From NCBI GenBank assembly GCA_942159475.1, contig OW804095.1, positions 151,952,808 through 152,016,807 of the forward strand: a DNA stretch of 64,000 nucleotides, in the 5' to 3' direction. The notes under the pieces were generated by a model, which saw only the letters and a program-made list of their open reading frames with translations, ran no database searches and was not told the DNA's origin. Within the stretch, counting starts at the first letter, position 1. Each line of letters opens with the position of its first letter. This DNA comes from Sthenelais limicola (lineage: Eukaryota > Annelida > Polychaeta > Phyllodocida > Sigalionidae). A program made the translations under genes and the position numbers. Shown one piece after another: positions 1 to 12,620 of this stretch.

Positions 1-271
1 AACTGTTAATTTGTTTGGCCTCAAATGTGATAAAAGAAAAGAAAAAAGTCCAATCGACCAAGAGCAATTTCAAAATAATGACTGTCGACTAGTTATTTCC
101 AATATAAATACTAATATTTTATTCAACAAAACGTGGAAAGATAAAATAGAAGATTTCCCTAAGCCCAATGTCCATATGCATGTCATATTTATTTGTTTAC
201 CTAAAACTTCGCCAATAGAAAAGGTCGCCAATAAAGTGCAACTTAAATTCACTCGGAAATAAAATGATATA
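1..271. other. Left edge, nothing recognised
   Basis: An 83-codon plus frame (11-262) lacks recognisable motifs. It could be an exon fragment cut by the window or chance. Confidence 0.3.
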
Positions 272-651
272 TATGTATATGTGATGTATTCCAGGGAAAG
301 GAGTCACAAGTATACAAATATTTCTAATTAGAATCGGCTTGATCTCATATTTTCAAATATAAGATAAGATAAGATAGGATAAGATACTACTTTATTTATC
401 GGGATTCACATAGTACATGATTATAAACAGACAATGTAAATATAAAGGATAAAAACGACAAACAGTTAAGCAGGCATCTAGATAAAATCCAGCTCTCCCA
501 GCCGCTACCATGACTCAGTACAGAGTATATGAATTTAGAAAAGATATAACATAATGTAACACGATTTGTAACACATAACATACATATGTTGGTATCTCAA
601 AGTCCATTTTTTGCCACTTGGGACTCATTTCCCTGGAACTCATCAGATATA
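272..651 (+). mobile_element. Family D MITE, split by a LINE tail
   Basis: Left end GTGATGTATTCCAGGGAAAG with AATCGGCTTGATCTCATATT; right end GGTATCTCAAAGTCCA to TTTCCCTGGAACTCATCA. A LINE 3' fragment (361-570) lies between. Confidence 0.72.
361..570 (-). mobile_element. LINE 3' fragment with TTATC tail
   Basis: In the minus direction it reads to ATAAATAAAGTAGTATCTTA and ends in TATCC/TATCT repeats. The poly(A) signal-like AATAAA followed by a pentamer repeat tail is typical of some non-LTR retrotransposons. No coding part. Confidence 0.6.
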
Positions 652-914
652 GAATCGTACATTTTGTCAGTTTGCTACACTGCCTAATTCTCTGAATAAT
701 TGTCCATTTCAAATGTGGGTATCTGTCTAAAATCACTAAAAAGAAAACACATGTGCAACGTTCTTTTATTCCCCCAAATCCTCCAGCTATGTTACATAGA
801 TATTCTCCACTTTTAAGCGTTCAAAAAAAGAGGATGATATTTTAGAGGCGATTACATTTTAGAGGTGCCCTCCACGAATTGCCATTCTGATATACTACTT
901 ACAATCGTCTAGTT

Positions 915-1410
915 TAAAGCTGCACTCTCAGTTAATGTCAAAGTCTAAATATTTTCTACATTTTGTTCCATTCTTTTCCAACAGATCTAAAGGTCATTTG
1001 GCCAAAGTTTGAGCGGATCTTGTCTAGTTGAATTTGCTATAGGACTGTTAAAACGTCCTCACTTGTATTTGGAGGACCGGCCCAAATCCCTTCCTATGGT
1101 GACTTCACTTATTATCGCTCACCGACAGCAGTTTTCTCTCATGGATTATACTTCAAATTCTTATATAAACATATACCAGCTGCAGAATATTGATACATCC
1201 AGTCCTATAATTCATAATATGAATAACTCTTGTATAAACATATAACAGCAGCATAATATTGATACATCCAGTCCTATATGTCATAATATGAGTAACTCTT
1301 GTATAAACATACAACAGCAGCACACTATTGATACATTCAGTCCTATATGTCATAATATGAGTCAATTTGAGAAGATTTGATTTGTCGTAATAACTGAGAG
1401 TGCAGCTTTA
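915..1410 (+). mobile_element. Family C MITE, copy 1, with internal 69-bp repeats
   Basis: Inverted ends TAAAGCTGCACTCTCAGTTA and TAACTGAGAGTGCAGCTTTA, flanked by GTT/GTT. Contains three 69-bp tandem units (1164-1370) starting TATAAACATATA. Middle part has CTTATTATCGCTCACCG, shared with other copies. Confidence 0.85.
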
Positions 1411-1544
1411 GTTGTGTAGACACCAACACCTTGGGTGTGGTGCATCATCGTTACCTCTCAATGCCACCCCAGATTGAAATTCCCAACTTATTCATGATCT
1501 TATTTAAAGGCATATTTTCTTTTTGCCAAGCCTGTCCTGATAAT

Positions 1545-1640
1545 AGATAAGATAAGATAAGAACTATTTTATTCATCAAATAGGACAGTTACATATGACA
1601 AACAGGTATACAGACTTCCAGAGGGCCAACCTTCTTATCC
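1545..1640 (-). mobile_element. LINE 3' fragment with TTATC tail
   Basis: GATAAGATAAGATAAGAAC followed by TATTTTATTCATC: same tail design as the copy at 361, short. Confidence 0.55.
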
Positions 1641-1688
1641 ACAAACCATTCCTCCTCCATTCTTTATCCAAGCCTCCATGTTGGTATA

Positions 1689-1925
1689 TGGGTCAGATTT
1701 TCAGAAAATGTACAATTAGCAGATCTACACATTTAATAAATTCGGCTAAATTCGGCTGATAAATGAAGAATACCGGGTATATCTGAGTATATTGGGGATC
1801 ACATTGATTTATAGTATCTGTTTTGTTATCTTAAACTGCATTATGAAGATCATTTCTGTCTTAAGTGTGGGTTATTGGAGAGGATTGGCGAAGGCGAATT
1901 GTACATTTTCTGAAAATCTGACCCA
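1689..1925 (+). mobile_element. Family A MITE (TA-type), copy 1, reference
   Basis: 237 bp with perfect inverted ends GGGTCAGATTTTCAG-AAAATGTACAATT and TA on both sides when the terminal T/A is counted in the element, as for Tc1/mariner MITEs. The body reads CAGATCTACACATTTA near the left and GGAGAGGATTGGCGAAGGCG near the right. No coding capacity. The AAAATGTACAATT end gives short spurious frames in many copies. Confidence 0.88.
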
Positions 1926-2815
1926 TATAATGCATCACTCCAGGGTCGTTGTAGACCACACATAATCTAAAGAATTCCTTATAAAAGACTTGTAAAATTG
2001 AGAGCAAACGGCAAACGGCAAATCAGATTCGAAAACCAAGGGTTAGAGAGCAAGATGACGCTCCCCACTTTGTATTAAGTTGTCACTTTATTGTTATAAC
2101 ATATTTAACTTTATTTTTTATTTATATTAGAACGTATAGGTAATGAACATAGGGGTAGCCGGAAGAACCACTATAGCAGAGATAATACCATTTACCACCA
2201 GATGCAGTATACGTAGTCAACGAGCTGTAGAAACAAACCTTACAATTTGATAATTGGTATTTCATATGCACCCAATTCTGCTTACGAGGACATAAAAGAT
2301 AACTTAACAAGTTTACAAATCCTTACGAATTTCTTCTTTCTTCGAAATTGTGTACACCAACCCCTATATATTTGTACAATGGCATACACCTAGACAATGC
2401 ATATACTCTGCATTATTCCTATGTTTGAACTTCAAAGCGTTGTCTAGCACACAAGTGCAATGATAATGCGACCCGTTGATATTGACGAGTCACATTAGAC
2501 AGAGATTAAAAGCTCTCCTTGGCTTTCTACCTTCAGCCCCGGGCTATGTAGGGAGAGATGTTACGTATATATATACGCCTCACAGTCTAGGGATTAAACC
2601 AGTGAGCCTTCCATTATATATATGACAAAGGATGTATTATATAGAAAATTGAAATACAATTAATATTTTATATGCAATAATTCCATATACATAACTATCA
2701 ATACATGTAAAGAAGTATATTTTTAAAAGAAAATAAAAAGAAGTATATTTAACTACTTTGCCAGTGATCCAGAAATGATACCAACTAATTTTCAAACAAG
2801 CAAACAATCAAAACT
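1926..2815. other. Unannotated AT-rich DNA
   Basis: No gene or repeat family recognised. TATATATA stretches near 2565-2625. Confidence 0.4.
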
Positions 2816-2990
2816 AAGATAAGATAAGATAAGAAAATCTTTTATTTGTCTAAGGGGATCGTAGAATACATAGAGATAAATCACAAATAGGTCTACATGT
2901 CTATATGAAACATAAGTTCCATTTCTACCGACAGTTACCTTTAATTTAAATGTGAAATCGGGAGTGATTTTTAGACCCCAATGAGCCAAT
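2816..2990 (-). mobile_element. LINE 3' fragment with TTATC tail
   Basis: AAGATAAGATAAGATAAG at the left, then CTTTTATTTGTCTAAGGGGA. Minus-strand sense. Confidence 0.55.
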
Positions 2991-3136
2991 TTGACCCCCG
3001 ATTCCTCCAAAAAGCTTAAATCGGGGCTGTTTGTCCTGGCAGACTGGATGTATCAATATTATGCTGCTGGTATATGTTTATACAAGAATTAACTACTTAT
3101 AAATATATGTTTATGTAACGGATCACATTCATAACT

Positions 3137-3433
3137 GCTATACTTATAGTACTATATATGTGGAGGCAGGTTTATTTATAAATATACTTATAGTACTATA
3201 TATATGGAGGGAGATTTATTTATAAATGCTATACTTATAGTAATATATGTGTGGGGAGATTCATTTATAAATGCTATACTTATAGTACTATATGTGTGGG
3301 GAGATTCATTTATAAATGCTATACTTATAGTACTATGTATATGTGGGGGAAGATATATCTATGAATGCTATACTTATAGTACTATATAAGAGGAGGGAGA
3401 TTTATTTATAAATGCTATACTTATGATACTATA
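3137..3433 (+). repeat. Minisatellite, about 45-bp unit, 6-7 copies
   Basis: Unit CTATACTTATAGTACTATAT plus GTGGGGAGATTCATTTATAAATG, lengths 42-49 bp. A short open frame through it is a periodic artefact. Confidence 0.85.
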
Positions 3434-3651
3434 CGGGCAGATTTTCAGTAAATGTACAATTCGCCTTCACCAATCCACTCAAATAATCCACATTTAAGAC
3501 AAAAATGAGCTTCAAAATGCATTTTAACATAACAGAACTGATACCAAATATACATAGATATAGACGATTTTCATCATTTTTCAGCCTAATTTAGCAGAAT
3601 TTCCTAAATGCGTACAGCTGCCAATTGCACATTTTCTGAAAATCTGACCCA
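3434..3651 (-). mobile_element. Family A MITE, copy 2
   Basis: Reverse orientation, first bases mutated to CGGGCAG, TA duplicated. It abuts the end of a 45-bp tandem repeat. Confidence 0.85.
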
Positions 3652-5686
3652 TATATATGGAGGCATATTTAAGGGGTCGATGTGGCTTGAGGGCCTCACA
3701 GGGTATTTATCTACCAGTGAGCTGCTCAGATGAGTGGGCGGCCATCTTTATTGCGCCATGGTCGATAATAGGGAAAGCTTAAGTGACCGCAAGAATAGAA
3801 AAATCTCCTTCAACAATAGCGCCTGTGAATAAGAACAAAGCTGGAATCAATTGTCTCAAGTCTCAAGTCCAAGACTAAGCCATGTTCAATACTTATTGCT
3901 GTAGAGTCTCTGCCAGGCTCTATGCCTTAAAGAAGTCCCGCTCCTGTAAAGTTTGCCGATGTTGCCATGCAATCGGAGCCCATTGGGAGCTCTCTCTGGT
4001 CTCCTTCTTGCAGATCGTCCAGAGTCCAGCCTGTGATTTGAGTTGGATAGTTGTGAAGTGTTGGGTCCAGTGTAGAGTATGGAGGGGGTATGGAGGGAGG
4101 AGTGGAGTATGGGAGGGGTATGGAATATATGGAGGGGGAAGTGGGTATGGAGGAGTCTACGGAGAGGGTATGGAAGGGGTAGGAGGTTCTGCCCAATCCT
4201 GGATGTTGAGGAGATGGAGGGGAGCATACCACCTCATTTTTTTATTGGTGCCGCCAGAAATTAGAAAATTCACTTCATGACATGATTCTAGAACCTAAGA
4301 AACATATACATATTCACAATATTATCGTCACTTTGATTGTAGATATTTTATTGTTATTTATTATTTTTATTTGGTTTTGCTATTTTGCTTTCTGGTTCAT
4401 TGTCTGTGGACTAGGACGACCCCCAGTTTTGAAAAAAAAAACAATTGTCCATTAATTTAAGCATAATATATTATCATTTCATTTCATTCCCATAATGATA
4501 GACGGCAATTCAGAAAATATTTATCAGTTCAATATTTGATATCTTAATAACCAATTTGATTCAATATTTTTCTTTTTTTTCATTCTTTCTTTCTTTTAAT
4601 AAAAAATCCAGCTAAAATGTTTGACGCTTGCATGCATTAGATAATAAATCAATTCCCTAAACCCAGACCTGGATGTGTTAAGCCCTATTGGCCTGCGTCT
4701 ATCCTCACACAAGTATCTCAATCCGTCGCCACAGCCGCCGCCCTGCCGCGCGATCTTTATCCCATGCGCCGCGATCATTCCACTGAAAGCCTTCTATATG
4801 ACAACTTAGAGCGGATCGCGCGAATGGTCAGCGAATCAAGATTTTATGTGTGATTTAGTGCGGAGCTGCTATTTACTGCGAGCCTTGTTGTTCCGCATTT
4901 TGAGGGCTGTATGGGTAGGCTCTTGATATGGGTTTGATTGCCTTTCTCTCAGTCAGCTCAAGCATTTCCGTGACAGGGACGATTGTTAGGGTTCGTTTCT
5001 AATCATGGTGCTTGCTATCTGTTCATGCAAGTAACTCATTAGGGTCACGGTACAGTTTGTTGCACTAATTGACCACTCAAAACACTCCCCAGTCGATCGT
5101 CAACAGGGTACCTTTAAGTTTTACTAAGGTGGTGAGGGAGGAACTATCATATGTGCGATTCGCTTTTTGTGAGTGTCATACACTTTGTATATAGTGTGAT
5201 TCAAAGTATTTTGGTTATCAAAGTATTTGGTTATGTACGACATCAAGTAATACAAACGGTGAGTTTTCTGGTGGATGATTTAAAGCTTCAAATAATGACA
5301 ACCAAGATAATGTAGGTTGTAAGTTACTTTCTCTTCTCCAACTTCTCTATCCATAATCTGCTTTTGTATAAACCCATTTCTATAGTCTGTCAAGATCTAT
5401 ATTAACTCTGTTTAATCATACTTCCAAGAAATTTAAATTGTTTACATCACTATGACAAAATGTCTCGCCATATCAACATATGACACATGTCTAATCAATA
5501 TTAAGGCGACATATACAACTCGTAAGTAAGTTAAAAACTTTTAAATAAGGCGCATTCTTGTAATGATAACCATTAATAATCAATAATCAGATTACTTTTG
5601 AAACATTTTAGGATTTTAATATCTTAACTCATTAATGCAGAAGGCCAATGAATGCAATATAAACTGATCTAGTGAATTATGGCTCC
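3652..5686. other. Unannotated DNA with a GGA-rich patch
   Basis: 4074-4190 is a degenerate GGAGGGGTATGGA repeat that gives Gly/Arg or Pro/Ser frames on the two strands. The rest shows no coding or repeat signal. Confidence 0.4.
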
Positions 5687-6040
5687 AATAGGGGATTTGC
5701 ATATGCCCCTGCGCATGTCTGTTACAGTGCATCCTGGGATGGATTCTGTTGAAATCTGACATACAAATATCTTAATTATATCATTTTTACGGAAAATTGC
5801 AAGAATGTTTTCACCAATATCATAGCTTTTATGAATGATCTATGAAAACCAAATGCATGATGGTAAGGATGGGGACTTGGGTTATGGACACATGTATAAC
5901 ACATGGATATTGACATGAGAGCATTGATAAATATTCCATGCTGAACATGGCATGTTTTCTATAAATTTTAGACTGTACCATTAGATCCCTAATTCCATGC
6001 GAATCAAGATTCAAAATGGCTGCTATGCAAATCCTTTATT
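5687..6040 (+). mobile_element. Family B MITE, copy 1, reference
   Basis: About 350 bp with ends AATAGGGGATTTGCATA and, inverted, ATGCAAATCCYYTATT. The body is marked by CATGTCTGTTACAGTGCATC on the left and TTCCATGCGAATCAAGATTC with AAAATGGCNGCTATGC on the right. Non-coding. Superfamily not identified because target duplications are unclear. Confidence 0.82.
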
Positions 6041-7095
6041 GTTCTCCCAGGTTGAGTATCCGTGTCCGATGAGGGTAGATCCTGTGTCGCAACAGTCTTA
6101 TTTGTGCTCTCAGGTATCGCACGCCTTTTTGGGTAAATAAGAAATAAACAATTTGGTGATTGTATTTAAGAAAGATCTCATGGTTCAATTTTACGTTCGT
6201 CTTTGCAGTAGTTGAATTCATATTTTTTTTTTCATTACAAATACGGCCACACATTTAACAATACATTGATATCAAATACGCATACCCACGAAGTGGATAT
6301 ATTCCTGCGTTGCCTTGCAATTCTTTAAAAACTCTAATTAACAATAACAATATAAGACCCACTATTCTCATTTGAGGCCAATTATGTGAAACAACGTCTA
6401 TAGAGTGGGTTACGTTGCTTGCATATACCACTGAGTGAGATACGCAATGCCACTTCACGAACCACCGGAAGCACTTTGGGGAAAGGTCCACAGAATGGAT
6501 CAGAAATTTCCCTTTTAGATTATTAAACCCATATATGTAATAAATCATTTAACTAAATGGAGAGCTGGTGAAAAAAAATAGCCAGCTGACCATCTGGTTG
6601 TGTTTATGTCGCTTTGCTGCGAAACGCCCAAATCTGCAATCTTTTTATTTTTGTAATATGCCCCCCCCCCCCCACGTCGCCTTTGTCAGCAATCCATCAA
6701 CGCAGTGTAAGGCTACAGCATAGAGTTCCTTTGTTCCTTTCCGAGTAGTAGTTGTGTTTCCGGTGATTTCTTGAAGCAGAAATGAAGGGCCTTTGTATTA
6801 TTATTGTGTTAATCGCCCTGATATATGGAGGATTTGTTGATATATGGAATAAAGTCTGTTTATAAAAAAAATGGTTTCATTCACTTTGAATACCACTAGT
6901 GGTAAACGCAACCCCGCGAACTGAACTGCCAGAATTACTTTCTGGCAAAGTCCACAAAATGGCTTTAAAACGTTCCTTCATAGATTATTAAGGCAGACAT
7001 AATTTGTATTACTTTGGAATATATCTATGATATACTGTAGTGACACCTCAATGTACTGGTGGCGGGGGTTGCCTGGCGACCATACTGTGTTGTAT
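6041..7095. other. Unannotated DNA with a C run
   Basis: Homopolymer of about 13 C at 6661. No gene seen. Confidence 0.4.
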
Positions 7096-7332
7096 CGGGG
7101 TCAGATTTCATGAAAATGTACAATCGGCAGGGCTACACATTTAGGAAGTGCTGCTAAATTAGGTTGGAAAATGGCCAATACTTGATATATCTGAGTATAG
7201 TTGGTATTGCCTTGATTCAGACAATCTGTTTGGCTATGTTGAACTGTTTTTGAACCCCACTTTTCTCTTAAATTTGGGTTATTTGAGAGGATTGCTGAAG
7301 GCGAATTGTACATTTTCTGGCGATTTCACCCA
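7096..7332 (+). mobile_element. Family A MITE, copy 3
   Basis: Ends GGGGTCAGATTTCATG and GGCGATTTCACCCA. This is the subtype with CTGGCGATTT instead of CTGAAAATC at the right end. Confidence 0.85.
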
Positions 7333-8211
7333 TCAACCACTCTACTTACTGCTGTCTATGCTATGAAACGGACGCCAGGATTCGATTAGCAAAACTTTAA
7401 TAAAGTTGTCTCATGGTCGCAATCTACTAGCCGCACCCATGCGATTATTTACTTGTGTTCACCAATTGTAGGGAGCGCATTATATTATATAATAAATCAT
7501 TTAACTAACTCGTTTGTTTCAATCACTTAAAATATTGCACTCGTTGCACGTCTATATGTATGTATCTCACGTCCAAATCTAGTAACAGACTTCCCTAAAG
7601 TAGCAGCTTTCCTTAATAATTTATCCCATATATCCGACCCGATCCCGTTTCCGACCCACCCCATATCTCAGAAACTATTTAAGCAAATCTCACCAATTTT
7701 TCTCCATGTACTTACAGTACCTTTCTAATCATTCTATTAAAGTTATAGGATGATTGAATTATTTTTGCAACCTTTGATTTAAATGGGTTAAACTATCCAA
7801 ATATATATAACTAAGACTCGTCAGTTGGAAATATTATACTGTTTTCTTTATTAAATAAATCGCACGTACATTAACATGTACTATATAATATATGACTATG
7901 TATAAAACACGAAAATTGACAACCACATTAGCACTTATATGATACCACTTAAATTTTAAATGTAACTTAGAATAAAATCTCACCAAGACGTATTTATATC
8001 ATATTAAACAATTATGTTTCTGGGCTTGCCATCCCAATTTGGATCCTCCATTGTTCATTGACAAGAACCAACATTGTATCCTAAATTCCTGCTTCTTTTT
8101 AATGAAACCAATTGTGCTGTACTTATTGCCTATTAATGTGACTGCATTTATTCCCAGTCATAAGTGTTTCGTGAGTCGTTTATTGCATGGCCTTTTCATT
8201 GTGCTTTCTCT
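7333..8211. other. Unannotated AT-rich DNA
   Basis: Nothing recognised. Confidence 0.4.
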
Positions 8212-8416
8212 TAAACCCTGCCCGTAGACAGCCGATTTGTCCCCCGATTGCCTCCCGATTTGGGTCTTCTGATGAATCCGAGGATTTCATTTCCAATCCT
8301 AGTTTATGTTATTTCAAAAACATAAACCAGGATTTGAAATGAGATCATTGGATTCATTAGGAGACCTAAATCGGGGGGCAATCGGGAAGCAAATCGGCTG
8401 TGTGTGGGCAGGGTTT
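8212..8416. mobile_element. 205-bp foldback element
   Basis: Near-perfect palindrome: TAAACCCTGCCCGTAGACAG against CTGTGTGTGGGCAGGGTTTT, then GCCGATTTG, CCGATTGCC, ATGAATCC and TTTATGTT arms on both sides, meeting at an 8-bp centre. Probably a MITE. A diverged GATTTAAGC/AATCGGGG piece near 2950-3030 may be related. Confidence 0.8.
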
Positions 8417-9299
8417 TACTCTTAGGATGTTTCTTCCCTGAACCTAATTAAACTGAGTCACCATTTTAAATCCATATGCCCATTGCGTGGACATTTCGAG
8501 TTTCTTTATGCAACATTTATAGGCGTCCTCCACTATGTCACAATTGCTTGCGATTGTTTTATACATGCCTTCCGATCTAGTTGAGGTATCTATACCGCTC
8601 TTTGAGTAGGTCGCAAGGCTTAGCGGTTACTTGCGATGAAACAAATCACTTTTATTATATCCCTGCGATGGAATCAACGGTCACAATTAAGCAATCGATA
8701 GTTCCATGCGACATACTATCATAGTGGAGAAGGCCTTTAAGTTCCATTATGGTATCAACCAATAATTCTGTTAACGACAATAAGAAGAAATAATTCTGGT
8801 AACAGCAACACTACAAATATAATGTTCTAGTACGAACCTGCTTAACGAACAGCCATTTTGTAATAATATTCACCAACTATTTGTCCATAATTATTAACTC
8901 CATATTATATGCACATGATTATATTTACAGATCGATATGTAGCGGAATGAATCCTCACAGGGCTCACAGATTTCTCTCAGAATTATTAACCAAACATGAC
9001 ATGTTACAAACCTCTAGTATGTAGTATAAAAGCTTGAGTTTAAGAAGCAGTAGTTGCCGGGTGCAGTAGTATACTACTACTAGGGTGAGAAGGAGAGACT
9101 GATGGGATGCAAGTAATGTACAGGGCGGCGTGTACTGGGGGGAGAAGAAGCTGTACAATTGGACAACATCAACAATGCATGTCGGGAAGTGAAATATATA
9201 TCTGCTACAATAGGGGATTTGCGCACATGTTCTTTTTGTCTATGGTTCCATTGCTTTATGGGAAATATTGCCTTTGAATAAAGATAAGTTGCTTTCTCG
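8417..9299. other. Unannotated DNA
   Basis: A short TACAATAGGGGATTTGCG near 9209 is a family B end fragment. No gene seen. Confidence 0.4.
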
Positions 9300-9565
9300 G
9301 CCATTATGACATTAATGGATTTTGCAATATCATCTAATTTGAAAAGTTGCGATCAAGCCGATTCCAAAGATAGTAAACAGTAGAAGATCCTTTAAATATC
9401 CTCTACATGTTGAGCTTGGAAATCCATGAATATATTTAATACACTGTCTTGAAATTTGGTATGTATTCATGTTGCACTCCAAAAATAAAAAAATCCGCAC
9501 AAATTAATCTTGTGAATAACACACTTTGAAAAATAGCAATGTTGCGACTTATATTTTATGACTAA
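9300..9565 (-). mobile_element. Family D MITE, partial
   Basis: Contains AGCCGATTCCAAAGATAGTAA, ACACTGTCTTGAAATTTGG and CACTTTGAAAAATAGCAATG; both outer ends decayed. Confidence 0.65.
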
Positions 9566-9811
9566 TAAGCTGTTGGATATTCCAAACATGTTAGTGGCTA
9601 AGGCAAATCCCCTATAGATTTCGAAAAAAGAGAGATAGGGAGAGGCGATTGGCTAATATTACAACAATAGTCCGAGCATTTTGACCAGGTAACTGGGGTT
9701 TTCACTGATAACACCACACATGTATTACTATCTGTACAATCAATAGGTTTAACACTACAACTCCTCCAACAAAAGCATTGCAAGAATAATGGTAATGTTA
9801 GATCTAACTTA

Positions 9812-10048
9812 TGGGTCAGATTTTCTGAAATAGCACAATTGGCAGCGCTACTCATTTAGGAAATTCTGTTAAATTTGGCTGAAAAATGATGAATAGCGGG
9901 TGTATCTGAGTATATTTGGTATCACATTGATATAAAGTATCAGTTTTGTTATGTTAAACTGCATTTTGAAACTCATTTCTTTCTTAAATGGGGATTATTT
10001 CAAAGGATTGCTGAAGGCAAACTGTACATTTTCGGAAAATCTGACCCT
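9812..10048 (+). mobile_element. Family A MITE, copy 4
   Basis: Full length, TA duplicated, left end TTTCTGAAATAGCAC slightly changed. Confidence 0.86.
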
Positions 10049-10453
10049 TATACCATTCACACCAGAAAATGCTGGTTTGGATCAACGATATACAAATCTG
10101 TAGAGGTAGCAACATAGAATATAAATAGGATCTATTTATTGAGAGGACTTCCACGTTAGCAAAATTAAAACCAAATGATTAATTGATTGAAATATAATCT
10201 ATACATTTCTCCAATGAATCGAGGACCAGCGGAAGAAGGTTGTTTAGCTACACAAGCGGCGATAACAGTAATAATGTCAGTAGGATACATCATATATTTG
10301 TACATCGTTTGTCTATTTACATTCAATGAAACGATGCTCTCAACTTTATTCATTGTGTAATGGCCTTTTTAAAACCAATTATACCCTTTTCTTTACAGTT
10401 TTACAACATTTCGTATGAAAATTTCACTAGTTTGAAAAGGTCTCTGTTATATA

Positions 10454-10688
10454 TGGGTCAGATTTTCAGAAAATGTACAATTGGCAGCTCTACATATTTA
10501 GGAAATTCTCCTAAAATAGGGTAACAAAATGAATACCGGGTATATCTGAGTATATTTGGTATCGCATTGATTTAAAGGATCAGTTCTGTTATGTTAAACT
10601 CCATTTTGAAGCTCATTTTTGTCTTAAATGTGGGTTATTTGAGAGGATTGGTGAAGGCGAATTGTACATTCTCTGAATATCTTACCCA
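10454..10688 (+). mobile_element. Family A MITE, copy 5
   Basis: Full length in ATATATG / CATATGT surroundings. The right end is mutated (TCTTACCC). Confidence 0.86.
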
Positions 10689-10867
10689 TATGTATACATA
10701 CATATATGCAATATATGTATGCAAATATATATATGAAAATGAATTCATATTAAGAATATGTTTTATTTTTAACCAACGTCTTTGGTTGTTTTAGACCCAG
10801 AACGTATGTCCACCCAAATATTGCCAACTATAACATTGTGTCTTCAACTTGAAACAACTTAAATTAT

Positions 10868-11113
10868 TAGGGAGGTTCAGCAAGCAAGCCTATCTCAAGT
10901 ACGTAACCGTATCCATATTCATTTTGTCAATTACGTCGCACTTTTAAGTATGAAAAATAAAGTGTGAGATGAAAGACTTTACTTGATAGTTAACGCTACG
11001 TTTTCCCCGCCATGGTTTGCTGAACTTCTTTCTTCCTTTTAAGGTTTGTTTGTATATCAGAGATACGGATACTGTAACATTTACGTGTAGGTTAGGCTTG
11101 CTGAACCTCCCTA
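10868..11113. mobile_element. 246-bp foldback MITE
   Basis: Ends TAGGGAGGTTCAGCAAGC and GCTTGCTGAACCTCCCTA, with inner ACGTAACCGTATCC matching GGATACTGTAACATTTACGT. Single full copy seen. Confidence 0.78.
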
Positions 11114-11293
11114 TTGAGGTCACCGCCCGTCTCTTCATCGGGTCGTTCAGTTTCACCCATGGTCTAACACTTCCAGTTGTAATTACATTCAACTTGCCTC
11201 TTCCAAATTGTGGTTGGCTTCCTGTCGGGAGGAAAATCGCAATACAACTGCTTTATACGCGAGCATTTTGGTGGGTAACGGCCTTAACGCTTG

Positions 11294-11687
11294 CAATAGG
11301 GGATGTGCATGTCCACTATCTTGAATCATTCTTGCAAATTTTTTTTAAAAATGTTGCTAAATATTTGTGTTTTAGACCTGAACCGAATCTATCCCAGCAT
11401 GTGGGTCAGATCTACAAAAAATGAACAATTGGCAGAACTAAACATTTAGTAAATTCTGCCAAATTAGACTGAAACATGGGCAATACTCGGTATATCTGAA
11501 TATATTTGATATTGCCTTGATTTGAACAATCAGTTGGGCTATGTTGAACCACATTTTTTAAGAATACTTTTGTCTTAAATTAGAGTTATTTGCGACGATT
11601 GGTAAAGTCTAATGTTAAATATCTGGCGATTTCGCCCATGTATTGTAACAGATATGCGCAGTGGCACAAGCAAATCCCCTATTTCAG
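11294..11687 (+). mobile_element. Family B MITE, shortened, split by family A
   Basis: Left end AATAGGGGATGTGCATG, right end GCACAAGCAAATCCCCTATT. It has lost most of the body, which is replaced by part of the inverted half (TTGCTAAATATTTGTG) and family A copy 6. Confidence 0.75.
11402..11638 (+). mobile_element. Family A MITE, copy 6, inside family B
   Basis: CTGGCGATTT subtype with 5' GGGTCAGATCTAC. It splits a family B element (11294-11687), so it inserted later than that one. Confidence 0.85.
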
Positions 11688-12146
11688 TGTCATAACCTGG
11701 TTACGTTCCGTCCATGCGATGGCATAATATATTAGCTCCATATTCGCCTGAGGTAAAGCTACTCCCCTATCATCCCTCCACAGATAATTAATGCATGATT
11801 AATGCAGCAGCCTATTATCTCTGCCAAATTGACACAATTTGCTCATCCTCATATCAGATTTTACAAGCCTGATTAAGTCTACTAAACAGTTCCCTCGCTG
11901 ACGCTTCCATATTCCTTTATAATTGTATTTCATAATGGGTAAAGCCAAGAGCGCATGCACATTTGGTGTTCCCCAAAAATTGTCTTTTAACGTACAAACT
12001 GAAATATGTACATCTACTGGAATGTGTCGTATGAACTTTGTTATTTCTAAATGTGTAGTAATAATATCCTCAGGGTACAATTAAATGTGAAATTGTCCTA
12101 TTACATGTCTGGTCTTCTACCATTTGAGCGTTCATAAGGAGCGTAA

Positions 12147-12362
12147 GTGCGTCAGATTTTCAGAAAAAGTACAATTGGCAGCTCTACACATTTAGGAAAT
12201 TCTGATGAATTAGGCTGAAAAATGATAAATACAGAGTAAATCTAATTGTAATCACATTGATTTAAAGTATAAGTTCTTTTATGTTAAATTGCTTTTTGAA
12301 GTTTTTTCTTGAATGTGGGTTATTTGAGAGGATTGGTGAATTGTACATTTTCTGAAAATCTG
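12147..12362 (+). mobile_element. Family A MITE, copy 7, 3'-truncated
   Basis: Left end GCGTCAGATTTTCAG, small internal deletions, and the last bases (ACCC) are lost. Confidence 0.8.
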
Positions 12363-12474
12363 TGTGTTGGCAGCAGTGAGCAGATTAACGTAAATTAGTC
12401 GCGCACTTGTACCAATGTATTCACCAGAAATAAACATAGACATCTCCATAGATTTACCCATATACTTAGACATA

Positions 12475-12620
12475 GACTTAGCATTGAAGGTGAAAAATAA
12501 TCACTCCATACATCGCCCCATAGACTTAGCATTACAGGTGATAAACATTCATTCAATACATCGCCCCATAGACTTAGCATTGCGGGTAATAAATATTCAC
12601 TCTATACATCGCCCCATCAG
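12475..12620 (+). repeat. 48-bp minisatellite, 3 units
   Basis: Unit GACTTAGCATTGAAGGTG plus CATACATCGCCCCATA, starts at 12476, 12524 and 12572. Multiples of 3 keep frames open on both strands. Confidence 0.85.

Noticed and set aside
3882..4280. 132-codon plus frame and overlapping minus frames
   Set aside because: The long part is a degenerate GGA-rich repeat and the rest has no motif or splice support.
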